Assembly: GCF_900143185.1 (NCBI RefSeq) | Contig: NZ_FSRQ01000002.1 | Location: 806,001 to 870,000, forward strand | Direction of reading: 5' to 3' | Source: Chryseobacterium scophthalmum | Lineage (GTDB): Bacteria > Bacteroidota > Bacteroidia > Flavobacteriales > Weeksellaceae | Length of the DNA: 64,000 bases | Shown here: in pieces, positions 1 through 8,789 of the stretch | Layout: the number at the start of each line of letters is the position of its first letter | Position numbering within the stretch: the first letter of the stretch is position 1 | Made by a program: the position numbers and the translations under genes | The notes under the pieces: model-generated | What the model saw: only the letters and a program-made list of their open reading frames with translations | Told to the model about the DNA's origin: nothing | Database searches by the model: none

Positions 1-244
1 AAGAATTTGTACATTTCTTTCCTTTGTTATAGTTTTCCCATGCGTTTAAATATCTTGTTGCAAAAGCGATGTCAAGCAAAGTCATTCTCGGATTGTCTTC
101 AAATTTTTTCTGTTGAATTCCTTTCAAAACCTGTGCGGTCATAATTTTGTAAGTGCACGCAAAATATCCTAAAGGACTTTTGTTTGCTTTGCTCCAGAGA
201 ATAATTTCGTCTAATTTTTTTAAGACTTCTTCGATGGTTTTCAT
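1..244 (-). CDS. DUF5995-like protein, 5' part only
   Basis: This gene reads out of the window on the minus strand, so only its first 81 codons are present. The start is the ATG at 244-242, just downstream of the terminator of the preceding gene. The visible protein begins MKTIEEVLKKLDEIILW and contains GYFACTYKIMT and NPRMTLLDIAFATRYLNAW, a pattern I associate with the DUF5995 family (small helical proteins of unknown function). No signal peptide or membrane segment is visible. The family call rests on remembered similarity and no function can be given. Confidence 0.6.
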   Translation of the reverse strand, partial: MKTIEEVLKKLDEIILWSKANKSPLGYFACTYKIMTAQVLKGIQQKKFEDNPRMTLLDIAFATRYLNAWENYNKGKKCTNS

Positions 245-270
245 ATCAGATTAGTTTTAATTAAAGATAA

Positions 271-297
271 GAAAAAACCTCGCAGATTTGCGAGGTT
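271..297 (-). terminator. Rho-independent terminator of the YciI-type lipoprotein gene
   Basis: A perfect 9-bp stem (276-284 with 289-297, sequence AACCTCGCA) closes a 4-nt loop. On the minus strand it is followed by a run of T residues. It sits just after the stop codon at 304 and separates that gene from the DUF5995-like gene. Confidence 0.85.
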
Positions 298-303
298 AGT
301 ATT

Positions 304-813
304 TTAAGGATTCTCTTTCGAAATTTCATCATGATGTTTCAAATACAAAGGCAGCGCTGCAGAGCCATACCAAGAGAATATGTCATAACTGAAAATTCCG
401 GCCGCAACGGCGGGATCGGTTTTTACCCAAGATTCGGCTTCTTCTTTTGACTTGGTGTTGAAGATAAACATTCCGCGGTAATTTTCTTTATTCTTTTCTA
501 AGAACGGTCCGGCAACGATGATTTTACCTTCTTTAGCTAGTTTGCCGATGTTTTCCATATGACCTTTCATTAATTCTGCTTTTTTCTCTTTATCATCAAT
601 TTTTGCAGAGCCGGTTGTCAACATTACGATGGTGTAAGCTTTCATACCATATTTATCTGCTCCTAAAGAATCTGCCAGTTTTTGGTTGAAACCTATTTTT
701 GAAACACCAGAAGTTCCATCTTTTCCGGGTTTTCCATCTTCACCTTTTGTATAGATAAAACAAGAAGTGAAAGAAAAAGAAATTGCTATAAGTAGAAATA
801 AATTTTTCATCAT
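304..813 (-). CDS. YciI-family domain lipoprotein
   Basis: A 169-residue protein with a lipoprotein signal (hydrophobic residues 4-15, lipobox ending at Cys18), so it is probably anchored in the cell envelope. Residues 24-36 form a short collagen-like stretch (GEDGKPGKDGTSG). The rest resembles the YCII-related domain: a GHMENIGKLAKEGKIIVAGPF-like core (here given from GHMENIG to AGPF), a later TDPAVAAGIF, and a closing aromatic strand. YCII domains are small ferredoxin-like folds with poorly known, sometimes enzymatic roles. The gene starts 11 bp after the pncB stop, so the two are probably cotranscribed. A second ATG directly follows the first. The domain is a fair match; the role is unknown. 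Confidence 0.7.
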   Translation of the reverse strand: MMKNLFLLIAISFSFTSCFIYTKGEDGKPGKDGTSGVSKIGFNQKLADSLGADKYGMKAYTIVMLTTGSAKIDDKEKKAELMKGHMENIGKLAKEGKIIVAGPFLEKNKENYRGMFIFNTKSKEEAESWVKTDPAVAAGIFSYDIFSWYGSAALPLYLKHHDEISKENP

Positions 814-824
814 ATTAAATGTTT

Positions 825-1994
825 TTAATCTTTAATCCTCAAAAACTCTTTTGCTAATTCAATCATTTTAGGGTCACCAGTGTATTTTCCATGTTCATCA
901 GAAAGTTTTACGGTAGGAATCCATTCGTTGTTGAGAGATTGTACGCCGATAAGTTTCATGACGATATTCATTGGTTTTAAACCGACATCATTCGTAAGGT
1001 TGGTCCCTATACCAAAAGAAACTCCGATTTTTCCTTTACAGTAATTGGTGATCTCTTCTACTTTTTCAAGATTTAAAGCATCAGAAAAAATAATATATTT
1101 AAATAAAGGATTAATTCCGTGTCGTTTGTAATGGGCAATGGTTTTGTCGGCAAATTCTAGCGGATCACCACTGTCGTGACGAACTCCGTCGAAAAGTTTT
1201 GCAAATTTTTTATCGAATTGCTGGAAGAAAACATCAGTGGTATAAGTATCTGAAAGAGCGACTCCCAAATCCCCACGATAAACATCAACCCAATGTTCAA
1301 GGGCTAATTCGTTGGCCATTTTAAATCCAAACTCGGCTCCGTGAAACATAAACCATTCGTGAGCATGGGTTCCAATTGGTTTTACGCCGTATTTCATGGC
1401 GAAATGTACGTTGGAGCTTCCTATAAATGTAGAGTCTTTTTTCTGGGTTAAAGCTTCCATTACTAAATTTTGTACCTTATAAGAATGTCTTCTTCTTGTA
1501 CCAAATTCTGCGAAGTTAACTCCCAGCTTGTTTAGCGAATCTGCTTTTTCCAGCGTTTTTGCCATTACGATTTCGTTAGAATCTCTTTCCATGTGATTCA
1601 TTTCGTAATGCAATTCGCTAATCAAAGCTAGTAAGGGAACTTCCCAAAGAATGGTTCGGTACCAAAGTCCTTCAACAGTAACCGATAGATCATTTCCTGT
1701 TTGTACAATTTTTACTTCAGATGGATCGTAATGATAGCCTTCTAGAAAATCAAGATAAGGTAAGTTTAAATAAGGACAGGTTTTAGCTAAAAACTTTTTC
1801 TCATCTTTAGTCAGTTTGAGCTCTGCCATTTTGTTGACAGTTTCTCTTAAAGCGTGATCAAAACCTTCAGGAAAATGATGTTTCCCACGATTGATAAATT
1901 CGTATTTTACAGTTTGACTTGGGAAAAGTTTTACCACCGCATTTTGCATGGTAATTTTATAAAAATCGTTGTCTAGAATTGAGTTAAACGTCAT
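825..1994 (-). CDS. pncB: Nicotinate phosphoribosyltransferase
   Basis: PncB converts nicotinate and PRPP to nicotinate mononucleotide, the first step of the Preiss-Handler NAD salvage route. Family hallmarks are SILDNDFYKITMQNAV at the N terminus, EFGTRRRHSYKVQNL, GTHAHEWFMFH (carrying the conserved histidine that is phosphorylated in this family), RHDSGDP and FGIGTNLTND. The frame stays open upstream to a GTG at 2021, but that codon overlaps a TAnnTTTG promoter box (2028-2021), so translation more likely starts at the ATG at 1994 (389 residues) or the one at 2003. nadD, which acts on the product of PncB, lies about 51 kb away in this window. Confidence 0.95.
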   Translation of the reverse strand: MTFNSILDNDFYKITMQNAVVKLFPSQTVKYEFINRGKHHFPEGFDHALRETVNKMAELKLTKDEKKFLAKTCPYLNLPYLDFLEGYHYDPSEVKIVQTGNDLSVTVEGLWYRTILWEVPLLALISELHYEMNHMERDSNEIVMAKTLEKADSLNKLGVNFAEFGTRRRHSYKVQNLVMEALTQKKDSTFIGSSNVHFAMKYGVKPIGTHAHEWFMFHGAEFGFKMANELALEHWVDVYRGDLGVALSDTYTTDVFFQQFDKKFAKLFDGVRHDSGDPLEFADKTIAHYKRHGINPLFKYIIFSDALNLEKVEEITNYCKGKIGVSFGIGTNLTNDVGLKPMNIVMKLIGVQSLNNEWIPTVKLSDEHGKYTGDPKMIELAKEFLRIKD

Positions 1995-2020
1995 ATGTTG
2001 CATATTGTGTAATTTTAACA

Positions 2021-2028
2021 CAAATTTA
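2021..2028 (-). promoter_or_regulatory. -7 box of pncB promoter
   Basis: The minus strand reads TAAATTTG, a perfect match to the Bacteroidota -7 consensus TAnnTTTG. It predicts transcription from about 2016, which rules out the upstream GTG as the pncB start. No convincing -33 TTG was found at the usual distance. Confidence 0.6.
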
Positions 2029-2041
2029 GTTTATTTAAAAT

Positions 2042-2070
2042 AAAAATCGTCTAAATGTAAGACGATTTTT
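2042..2070 (-). terminator. Rho-independent terminator of dps
   Basis: A perfect 11-bp stem (2042-2052 with 2060-2070, AAAAATCGTCT) with a 7-nt loop ends in T runs on both strands. It lies between the dps stop codon and the pncB promoter, so it ends dps transcription and isolates pncB. Confidence 0.85.
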
Positions 2071-2099
2071 TAAATATTGTAATGATTTTTGTCTTGTTT

Positions 2100-2576
2100 T
2101 TACTTCCCTAAATAAGAATTGTACATCCAGACTTCTTTTTCCTGCTCTGTAATATAGTCGCTCATTTGCGAGTTGGTACCTTCGTCACCTGCTTTGTCTG
2201 TAATATCTAAAAGCTCTCTTTGCAAATCGATCACCACTTTGAAAGAATTCAGAATGATCTCTACACTTTTATTACCGTCACTTACTTCTTTGCTTTCTTT
2301 AATGGTAGAAACCTGAAGGTAATCTGAATAATTGTGCGCCGGAGTTGCTCCTAAAGTTAATATACGTTCTGCAATCTCATCTATTTTTAAAACTAAACTA
2401 TTGTATAATTCTTCAAACTTAGGATGCAGCGTAAAAAATTGTTCTCCTTTTATATTCCAGTGAGAACCTCTTGTATTCTGATAAAATACAGAATAGTTAG
2501 CAAGTAAAATATTCAGTTTTTCTGAAATGTTTTGGCAGTCGGCTTCTTTTAAACCGATAATGTTTGCGTTTTTCAT
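2100..2576 (-). CDS. dps: Dps-family ferritin-like protein
   Basis: A 158-residue protein of normal Dps length. Dps forms a dodecamer that oxidises Fe(II) with peroxide, stores iron and protects DNA under starvation and oxidative stress. The intersubunit ferroxidase ligands are visible: His39 in GSHWNIKG, His51 in FFTLHPKFEELY, and Asp66 and Glu70 in KIDEIAERIL. There is no long lysine-rich N-terminal tail, so direct DNA binding is uncertain. The gene is a single transcription unit ended by its own hairpin; I saw no clear regulator site upstream. Confidence 0.93.
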   Translation of the reverse strand: MKNANIIGLKEADCQNISEKLNILLANYSVFYQNTRGSHWNIKGEQFFTLHPKFEELYNSLVLKIDEIAERILTLGATPAHNYSDYLQVSTIKESKEVSDGNKSVEIILNSFKVVIDLQRELLDITDKAGDEGTNSQMSDYITEQEKEVWMYNSYLGK

Positions 2577-2700
2577 AAGTCTATTTTTTGATAATTCTAA
2601 TGCAGGAAATATTGTGCCGAAACGAGATTGGTATGATAGATGGCAACTATTGGAGAGTTTTTTTTAATAATTTGAAAGGGAATTCTTAATATTGTGTCCT

Positions 2701-4104
2701 ATGGAAACTTTTCTAAATACAGATGACCGCTCTTTCAAAAAGTATGGGATTTTAGCGGTAATTATTGTTTTGATTTATTTTTTGCAGACATTTTTTGTGT
2801 TGTACGGCGGAATTGGTTCAGACAGTTTGTCATATTTTGGTATTGCAGCAGATTTACCGAATCCCGAGACTAATCTTTTTCCTTTAGGATATCCTATAAT
2901 GTTGAAATTGTATCATTCTGTATTTCAGGATTATTTTTGGGCATATAAATTTTTGAGTTTGTCTTTTATAGTATGCATTCTGCTGTTTTCTTATTACAAA
3001 AAGTTTTATTTTAGGGAAACGGTATTGCTTTTTGCGGGCAAAACTTTTTTCTTTGTTTTTATTCAGGCGATGTCAGAAGGACCTTTTATATTTTTCCTCT
3101 ATTTTCTTATTTATTTTTTACATCAATTATTTGCAAAAAAGGATCATTTTTACAGCAATGTTATTTTAGCTTCTGTAATGATGATCGGTTTGTTTAGTGT
3201 AAGATATTCGGGAATATATATTTATTTAGGTATTTTGTTTTTTTTTGTATTTGCTTTTTTTAAGATAAAAGATAAAAATTATACTTACGGGATTTTTTTA
3301 TTTTTACTGTTTGCAGGTTTAGGTATAGGAGGTTATTTGTTTTTTAATTTTCAAAAATTCGGAAGCTTTACAGGTGAAAATTTAAGAGGTGCTCCCGGTG
3401 TAATATTACCTATATATATATTGCGTGATCTTTTGGGTGTAAGTAATGTGATTGATCCATTTATTGGCTTAAAACCTGCTTCCAATAGTTTGGCGAGCAT
3501 TGCATTTCAATTTTTTGTTTTAATAATAGACTTGTTTATTTTTATTTATTTCCTTAGATATTACAGAAAAGCAAAAGAAACTTCACTTTATTATTTTCAC
3601 GTTTTATTGTGGGTTGTTGCGGCTGTATATTGTGTTACCTTGTTGATTTCAGGATGGTTTCAGCAAATTGAGGAGATGAACGTAAGGCTTTTGGCAGCTG
3701 CTAACTTTTGTTTATTTTTCTCTTTTCTTATTCTTTATTTTAAGCATCAAAAAAATGATAAGTGGATATTGAGAGTTAGTTGCTTCTTTTTTGCTTTTCT
3801 TACTTTGTATAATTTAAAGTCACCGGCTAATTATTTGAAGAAAAGAAGTCAGATTAAAGCTCAAATGCCAAAATTTGAAGACAAAAAATATCTTTTTAAT
3901 GATGAAACAGGCCTGAAAACTTTTACTACATATCAAATTCCTGTAATCAATAAATCTTTTCAGTATGAACATACCAACAATCAGAAAGGTAAAATAAAAG
4001 AAAGTATAGCAGGTAGCATTAATCCTAAAATAAAATGGTTGATGAATGATACTGTGAGAAATAAATCTGAAGTTTTATATACGTCTCAACTTAGTTTAGA
4101 TTAG
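2701..4104 (+). CDS. Polytopic membrane protein, glycosyltransferase-C-like
   Basis: A protein of about 467 residues, very hydrophobic and rich in Phe, with roughly ten predicted membrane segments and a C-terminal soluble tail of about 80 residues. The first loop holds GGIGSDSLSYFGIA and NLFPLGYPIMLKLYHS, the kind of acidic loop and YP-type motif seen in GT-C (PMT or ArnT-like) glycosyltransferases. That resemblance is the only functional hint. The frame extends upstream to a TTG at 2692; the ATG at 2701 is the better start. The gene is visibly more AT-rich than the ribosomal genes that follow. It stands alone, 173 bp before rpsL. Confidence 0.6.
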   Translation: METFLNTDDRSFKKYGILAVIIVLIYFLQTFFVLYGGIGSDSLSYFGIAADLPNPETNLFPLGYPIMLKLYHSVFQDYFWAYKFLSLSFIVCILLFSYYKKFYFRETVLLFAGKTFFFVFIQAMSEGPFIFFLYFLIYFLHQLFAKKDHFYSNVILASVMMIGLFSVRYSGIYIYLGILFFFVFAFFKIKDKNYTYGIFLFLLFAGLGIGGYLFFNFQKFGSFTGENLRGAPGVILPIYILRDLLGVSNVIDPFIGLKPASNSLASIAFQFFVLIIDLFIFIYFLRYYRKAKETSLYYFHVLLWVVAAVYCVTLLISGWFQQIEEMNVRLLAAANFCLFFSFLILYFKHQKNDKWILRVSCFFFAFLTLYNLKSPANYLKKRSQIKAQMPKFEDKKYLFNDETGLKTFTTYQIPVINKSFQYEHTNNQKGKIKESIAGSINPKIKWLMNDTVRNKSEVLYTSQLSLD

Positions 4105-4224
4105 CACTTTTCTGTTTTTTTTTACTCTTAATTTTTATAGATTTTCTTTAATCCTGCTATTGCTTAAAGTTTTAGGGTTTATATGATGAAATTTTAATTA
4201 TTAAGATTATTTCTACATAACTAC

Positions 4225-4254
4225 TTGTCAATTAAAAAATTATTATTATTTTTG
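4225..4254 (+). promoter_or_regulatory. Promoter of the str operon
   Basis: The -33 element TTG (4225-4227) and the -7 element TATTTTTG (4247-4254, consensus TAnnTTTG) are 19 bp apart, the usual spacing in Bacteroidota. Transcription should start near 4258-4259, giving a leader of about 20 nt before rpsL. Confidence 0.85.
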
Positions 4255-4277
4255 CACCCTAAAATAAAAGCAATTAA

Positions 4278-4691
4278 ATGCCTACTATTCAACAATTAGT
4301 TAGAAAAGGAAGAGTCGCACTTACCAAGAAGAGTAAATCGGCTGCACTTGATTCTTGTCCACAAAGACGAGGTGTATGTACGAGAGTATATACTACCACA
4401 CCTAAGAAACCTAACTCTGCACTTAGAAAAGTTGCAAGGGTAAGACTTTCAAACGGTAAAGAAGTTAACGCCTATATCCCAGGTGAAGGACATAATCTTC
4501 AAGAGCACTCGATAGTATTGGTACGCGGGGGGAGAGTAAAAGATTTACCAGGAGTTAGATACCACATCGTAAGAGGTGCGTTAGATACTGCTGGAGTAAG
4601 CGGAAGAACTCAAAGAAGATCTAAGTACGGAGCTAAGAGACCTAAGCCAGGTCAAGCTGCAGCTGCACCGGCTAAAGGAAAGAAAAAATAA
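4278..4691 (+). CDS. rpsL: 30S ribosomal protein S12
   Basis: S12 lies at the decoding centre of the 30S subunit and monitors codon-anticodon pairing. The protein carries the invariant [10 protein letters not shown] loop and GVRYHIVRG. The two loop lysines that mutate in streptomycin resistance are in their wild-type form. At 137 residues it is longer than the E. coli protein because of an Ala/Lys/Pro-rich tail ([15 protein letters not shown]). It is the first gene of rpsL-rpsG-fusA-rpsJ, directly behind a consensus promoter, and is followed by rpsG after 23 bp. Confidence 0.99.
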   Translation: MPTIQQLVRKGRVALTKKSKSAALDSCPQRRGVCTRVYTTTPKKPNSALRKVARVRLSNGKEVNAYIPGEGHNLQEHSIVLVRGGRVKDLPGVRYHIVRGALDTAGVSGRTQRRSKYGAKRPKPGQAAAAPAKGKKK

Positions 4692-4714
4692 TCATTAAAT
4701 AAGGTACAGAAACA

Positions 4715-5191
4715 ATGAGAAAGACAAAAGCGAAAAAAAGACCGTTGTTACCAGATCCAAAATTTAATGATCAATTGGTAACTAGATTCGTAAACAACTT
4801 GATGCTTGACGGTAAGAAGTCAATCGCATTCAAAATATTCTATGATGCATTAGATATCGTAGAAACTAAAAAAGGAGAAACTGAAAAGACTGCCCTTGAA
4901 ATCTGGAAAGATGCATTAACTAACGTTATGCCTCACGTAGAAGTACGTTCTAGAAGAGTAGGTGGAGCAAACTTCCAGATTCCTATGCCAATCAGAGCTG
5001 ATAGAAAAATTTCTATGGCAATGAAATGGTTAATTAGCTACTCTAAAAAGAGAAATGATAAGTCTATGGCTTTGAAATTAGCTAATGAAGTAGTTGCCGC
5101 TTCAAGAGAAGAAGGTGCTGCTTACAAGAAGAAATCAGATACTCACAAAATGGCGGAAGCTAACAAAGCTTTCTCACACTTTAAATTCTAA
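4715..5191 (+). CDS. rpsG: 30S ribosomal protein S7
   Basis: S7 nucleates assembly of the 3' major domain of 16S rRNA and contacts E-site tRNA. The 158-residue protein has normal length, a basic N terminus ([17 protein letters not shown]) and the conserved [16 protein letters not shown] loop that contacts RNA. It is the second gene of the str operon, 23 bp after rpsL and only 6 bp before fusA, so it is surely cotranscribed and possibly translationally coupled with fusA. Confidence 0.99.
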   Translation: MRKTKAKKRPLLPDPKFNDQLVTRFVNNLMLDGKKSIAFKIFYDALDIVETKKGETEKTALEIWKDALTNVMPHVEVRSRRVGGANFQIPMPIRADRKISMAMKWLISYSKKRNDKSMALKLANEVVAASREEGAAYKKKSDTHKMAEANKAFSHFKF

Positions 5192-5197
5192 TCTGAA

Positions 5198-7315
5198 ATG
5201 GGTAGAGATCTTAAATTTACAAGAAATATTGGTATTGCTGCGCACATTGATGCTGGTAAAACTACCACTACAGAAAGAATTTTATTCTATACAGGTGTAA
5301 ACCACAAAATTGGTGAAGTTCACGATGGTGCTTCTACAATGGACTGGATGGAGCAGGAAGCAGAAAGAGGTATTACTATTACTTCTGCTGCAACTACTTG
5401 TTCTTGGAACTTTCCAACAGACCAAGGAAAACCTTTAGCTGATACTAAGCCTTACCACTTCAACATCATCGATACACCGGGACACGTTGACTTCACAGTA
5501 GAAGTAAACAGATCTTTGAGAGTATTGGATGGATTGGTATTCTTATTCTCTGCAGTAGATGGAGTAGAGCCTCAGTCTGAAACAAACTGGAGACTTGCTG
5601 ACAACTACAAAGTTGCAAGAATGGGATTTGTAAACAAAATGGACAGACAAGGTGCTGACTTCCTTAACGTGGTAAACCAGGTTAAGACTATGTTAGGATC
5701 AAACGCAGTTCCTATCGTTTTACCAATCGGTGCTGAAGAAGATTTCAAAGGTGTTGTAGACTTAATTAAAAACAGAGCGATCATCTGGGATGAAGCTGGA
5801 CAAGGTGCTACTTTCGAGGTAGTTCCAATTCCGGAAGATATGAAAGATGAAGTTCTAGAATATAGAGAGAAATTAGTTGAGGCTGTTGCAGATTATGATG
5901 ATACTTTGATGGAGAAATTCTTCGAAGATCCAGATTCAATCTCTGAAGACGAAATCAACGAAGCTCTTAGAAAAGCTACTATCGATTTATCTATTATCCC
6001 AATGACTTGTGGTTCTTCATTCAAGAACAAAGGAGTACAGTTTATGTTGGATGCAGTATGTAAATACTTGCCTTCTCCATTGGATAAAGATGATATCAAA
6101 GGTACTGACCCAAGAACTGACGCTGAAATTTTCAGAAAGCCAGACGTAAACGAACCTTTCTCTGCATTGGCATTTAAGATTGCTACCGATCCTTTCGTAG
6201 GAAGATTGGCATTCTTTAGAGCTTACTCTGGAAGACTAGATGCAGGTTCTTATATCTTGAACACTCGTTCAGGAGATAAAGAAAGAATCTCTAGAATCTA
6301 TCAGATGCACGCTAACAAGCAAAACCCAGTAGAATATATTGAAGCTGGTGATATTGGTGCTGCTGTAGGTTTCAAATCTATCAAAACTGGTGATACTATG
6401 TGTGACGAGAAAAACCCAATCGTTCTAGAATCGATGGTTTTCCCTGATCCGGTAATTGGTATCGCTGTTGAGCCTAAAACTAAGGCTGACCAAGATAAAA
6501 TGGGTAACGCTCTAGCTAAATTGGCTGAAGAAGATCCTACGTTTACGGTTAGAACTGACGAGGCTTCAGGACAAACGATTATCTCTGGTATGGGTGAGCT
6601 TCACTTAGATATCATTGTAGATCGTATGAGAAGAGAATTCAAAGTTGAAGTTAACCAAGGTCAACCTCAGGTAGAATACAAAGAAAATCTTACAAGAGTT
6701 GCTCAGCACAGAGAAGTTTACAAAAAACAATCTGGTGGTAAAGGTAAATTTGCTGATATTGTATTTGAACTAGGACCTGCTGACGAAGGTAAAGTTGGTT
6801 TAGAATTCATCAATGAGATCAAAGGTGGTAACGTTCCTAGAGAATTTGTTCCTGCAATTGAAAAAGGCTTTAAAGCTGCAATGAAGAACGGTCCTTTGGC
6901 TGGTTTCGAAGTTGAAGGTATTAAAGTTACTCTTAAAGACGGATCTTTCCACGCGGTAGATTCTGATGCTCTTTCTTTCGAATTAGCTGCTAAATTAGGA
7001 TTTAAAGAAGCGGGACGTGCTGCTAAGCCAGTAATTATGGAGCCTATTATGAAATTGGAGGTTGTAACTCCGGAAGAATATATGGGTAACATCATTGGTG
7101 ACCTTAACAAGAGAAGAGGTACAATCAGTGGACAAGAAGAGAAGAACGGTGCCGTTGTTATCAAAGGTTCAGTTCCATTGTCTGAAATGTTTGGTTATGT
7201 AACTACTCTAAGAACACTTTCATCAGGAAGAGCTACTTCTTCTATGGAATTAGAGAAGTACCAAGCTACTCCTCAAAACGTTGCTGAAGATATCATTGCT
7301 AAAGCAAAAGGTTAA
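5198..7315 (+). CDS. fusA: Elongation factor G
   Basis: EF-G is the GTPase that drives translocation and, with RRF, ribosome recycling. The 705-residue protein has all GTPase motifs: G1 AHIDAGKTT near residue 20, switch [13 protein letters not shown]3 DTPGHVDF and G4 NKMD, followed by domains II to V (the [11 protein letters not shown] region opens domain IV). The start 6 bp after the rpsG stop gives the canonical [17 protein letters not shown] terminus. rpsJ follows 19 bp downstream. tuf is not in this window. Codon use is strongly biased, as expected for a very highly expressed gene. Confidence 0.99.
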   Translation: MGRDLKFTRNIGIAAHIDAGKTTTTERILFYTGVNHKIGEVHDGASTMDWMEQEAERGITITSAATTCSWNFPTDQGKPLADTKPYHFNIIDTPGHVDFTVEVNRSLRVLDGLVFLFSAVDGVEPQSETNWRLADNYKVARMGFVNKMDRQGADFLNVVNQVKTMLGSNAVPIVLPIGAEEDFKGVVDLIKNRAIIWDEAGQGATFEVVPIPEDMKDEVLEYREKLVEAVADYDDTLMEKFFEDPDSISEDEINEALRKATIDLSIIPMTCGSSFKNKGVQFMLDAVCKYLPSPLDKDDIKGTDPRTDAEIFRKPDVNEPFSALAFKIATDPFVGRLAFFRAYSGRLDAGSYILNTRSGDKERISRIYQMHANKQNPVEYIEAGDIGAAVGFKSIKTGDTMCDEKNPIVLESMVFPDPVIGIAVEPKTKADQDKMGNALAKLAEEDPTFTVRTDEASGQTIISGMGELHLDIIVDRMRREFKVEVNQGQPQVEYKENLTRVAQHREVYKKQSGGKGKFADIVFELGPADEGKVGLEFINEIKGGNVPREFVPAIEKGFKAAMKNGPLAGFEVEGIKVTLKDGSFHAVDSDALSFELAAKLGFKEAGRAAKPVIMEPIMKLEVVTPEEYMGNIIGDLNKRRGTISGQEEKNGAVVIKGSVPLSEMFGYVTTLRTLSSGRATSSMELEKYQATPQNVAEDIIAKAKG

Positions 7316-7334
7316 TTTTTTTAAAGTACAAGAA

Positions 7335-7640
7335 ATGTCACAAAGAATCAGAATAAAACTAAAATCTTACGATTACAACTTGGTAGACAAGTCTGCTGAG
7401 AAAATCGTAAAAACGGTAAAGGCTACTGGTGCTGTTGTAAACGGACCAATTCCATTGCCAACGAATAAGAGAATCTTCACAGTGTTGAGATCTCCGCACG
7501 TAAACAAGAAAGCAAGAGAGCAGTTCCAATTATCAGCTCACAAGAGATTGATGGATATCTACTCTTCTTCTTCTAAAACTGTTGATGCTCTAATGAAATT
7601 AGAACTTCCTTCAGGAGTTGACGTTGAAATTAAAGTGTGA
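7335..7640 (+). CDS. rpsJ: 30S ribosomal protein S10
   Basis: S10 is part of the 30S head and in many bacteria doubles as the antitermination factor NusE. The 101-residue protein has the normal length and begins [14 protein letters not shown]; an upstream in-frame start would overlap fusA and is not needed. It contains [10 protein letters not shown] and [13 protein letters not shown]. In most bacteria rpsJ heads the S10 operon, but here it ends the str operon and is followed by a terminator. The next S10-cluster gene, rplC, lies 9.5 kb downstream. Confidence 0.99.
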   Translation: MSQRIRIKLKSYDYNLVDKSAEKIVKTVKATGAVVNGPIPLPTNKRIFTVLRSPHVNKKAREQFQLSAHKRLMDIYSSSSKTVDALMKLELPSGVDVEIKV

Positions 7641-7700
7641 TAAATATGCTGGAAGATGGATGATGGAAGTCGGAAGTTTTTTAGCAACACCTTAAATATT

Positions 7701-7735
7701 AAATCCCTTTTCGAAAGAAGAGGGATTTTTTTTTG
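7701..7735 (+). terminator. Terminator of the str operon
   Basis: An AAATCCCT stem (7701-7708 with 7721-7728) is followed by a run of nine T residues. It closes rpsL-rpsG-fusA-rpsJ and shows that this operon is not continuous with rplC. Between the rpsJ stop and the hairpin is a purine-rich stretch (7646-7678) of GGAAG-type repeats. Confidence 0.85.
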
Positions 7736-7824
7736 TTTAAATTTTAAAAATGTTTTAACTAAATATTTAGTAATAAATTAATATTAATTCAAACAGTATT
7801 GATATTTTTGATTAAAATTAATAT

Positions 7825-8652
7825 ATGAAAAAACTAATTTTATTATTGTTTCCTTTAATCATTTCAGCACAAACACATCGATTCGTTTATCAGTTTCACT
7901 ACAAATTAGATTCAACAGCAACAGAATTGACTGCCGAAAATATGATCTTGGATGTCAATCCTGATAATGTTAAATTTTATCCTTATTCTTATGCAGAAAC
8001 AGATTCTTTAAATATTATTAGAGATCAGCATGTATCGAGATGGGACGATCATCTTCCTGCTCTTATTAGAAAAAAAGGTTCTTTTGAAAATACTTCATTG
8101 ATTTTATTGAATGATTTATTCTCTTTAAAATCAACAGACAAGATGACATGGAAACTTTTGAATGATACAAAAGTAGATGGTCAATATACATTACAAAAAG
8201 CAACCACAACTTTTGGGGGAAGAAATTGGATCGCATGGTTCTCTAAAGACGTTGATCTAAGCGAAGGTCCGTACAAATTCCGTGGACTTCCGGGATTGAT
8301 TTTCGAGATTGAAGACGACAAAAATAACTTTATGTTTAAGCTTTCAAAAAGTATGAAGTTTCCTAAAACGTATGAAGCCAAATTCCTTGAAAGTTTTGCT
8401 GGGAAAAAACCACTTTCCGTGACTGAGAAAGTCATTGCTAAAAAACAGTTAGAACTTTACAATAATCCGCTACAGGATATTGCGGAAGCCTTTAAGTCTA
8501 ATACAAATCCTGAAAATACCTTTTACGTTTCGAGTGTTCAGATAAAAAGTTTAGACCAGCTAAAAGGAATGTCTGATGAGAGAAGAAAAGCAATGCTCAA
8601 AGAAAACAACCCAATCGAGATTGATAAAGCGATAAAATACCCTGTAAATTAA
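7825..8652 (+). CDS. GLPGLI family protein
   Basis: A 275-residue secreted protein with a signal peptide (MKKLILLLFPLIISAQT, cleavage near residue 16). It carries the RGLPGLIFEIED signature near residue 152 that names the GLPGLI family, known mainly from Bacteroidota and often found beside TonB-dependent receptors; its function is unknown. The WIAWFSKDVDLSEGPYKF segment before the signature is also typical. A TATTTTTG -7 box at 7803-7810 precedes the start by 14 bp. The next gene is a siderophore receptor, and a second GLPGLI gene lies at 11762. Confidence 0.85.
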   Translation: MKKLILLLFPLIISAQTHRFVYQFHYKLDSTATELTAENMILDVNPDNVKFYPYSYAETDSLNIIRDQHVSRWDDHLPALIRKKGSFENTSLILLNDLFSLKSTDKMTWKLLNDTKVDGQYTLQKATTTFGGRNWIAWFSKDVDLSEGPYKFRGLPGLIFEIEDDKNNFMFKLSKSMKFPKTYEAKFLESFAGKKPLSVTEKVIAKKQLELYNNPLQDIAEAFKSNTNPENTFYVSSVQIKSLDQLKGMSDERRKAMLKENNPIEIDKAIKYPVN

Positions 8653-8720
8653 AACGCCAATCACATATTTTTGATCATTCTCTAAAAAAGCGACGTAATT
8701 TGGCATAAATTTAACATAAG

Positions 8721-8732
8721 TGACAATTGTCA
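8721..8732. promoter_or_regulatory. Perfect palindrome, candidate operator of the siderophore receptor
   Basis: TGACAATTGTCA is a perfect 12-bp palindrome 57 bp upstream of the receptor ATG at 8790 and just upstream of a TATTTTTG -7 box (8767-8774). Its place suits a dimeric repressor or activator, for example an iron-responsive Fur or DtxR-type protein. The regulator is not identified. Confidence 0.45.
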
Positions 8733-8789
8733 TTCCATATAATTTATTTAGAATTAATAAAAATAATATTTTTGTTTCAAATTTATGAA

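Noticed and set aside
2692..2700. TTG at 2692 as the start of the membrane glycosyltransferase-like gene.
   Set aside because: The ATG three codons later is a stronger start and begins the same cytoplasmic N terminus.
6718..7164. A 148-codon open frame antisense to fusA, starting and ending inside it.
   Set aside because: Highly biased codon use in fusA creates long antisense frames; the translated product looks like no protein family.
8181..8435. Open minus-strand frame inside the first GLPGLI gene.
   Set aside because: It lies wholly within a well-supported gene on the other strand, has no promoter or family resemblance, and follows the codon pattern of the sense gene.
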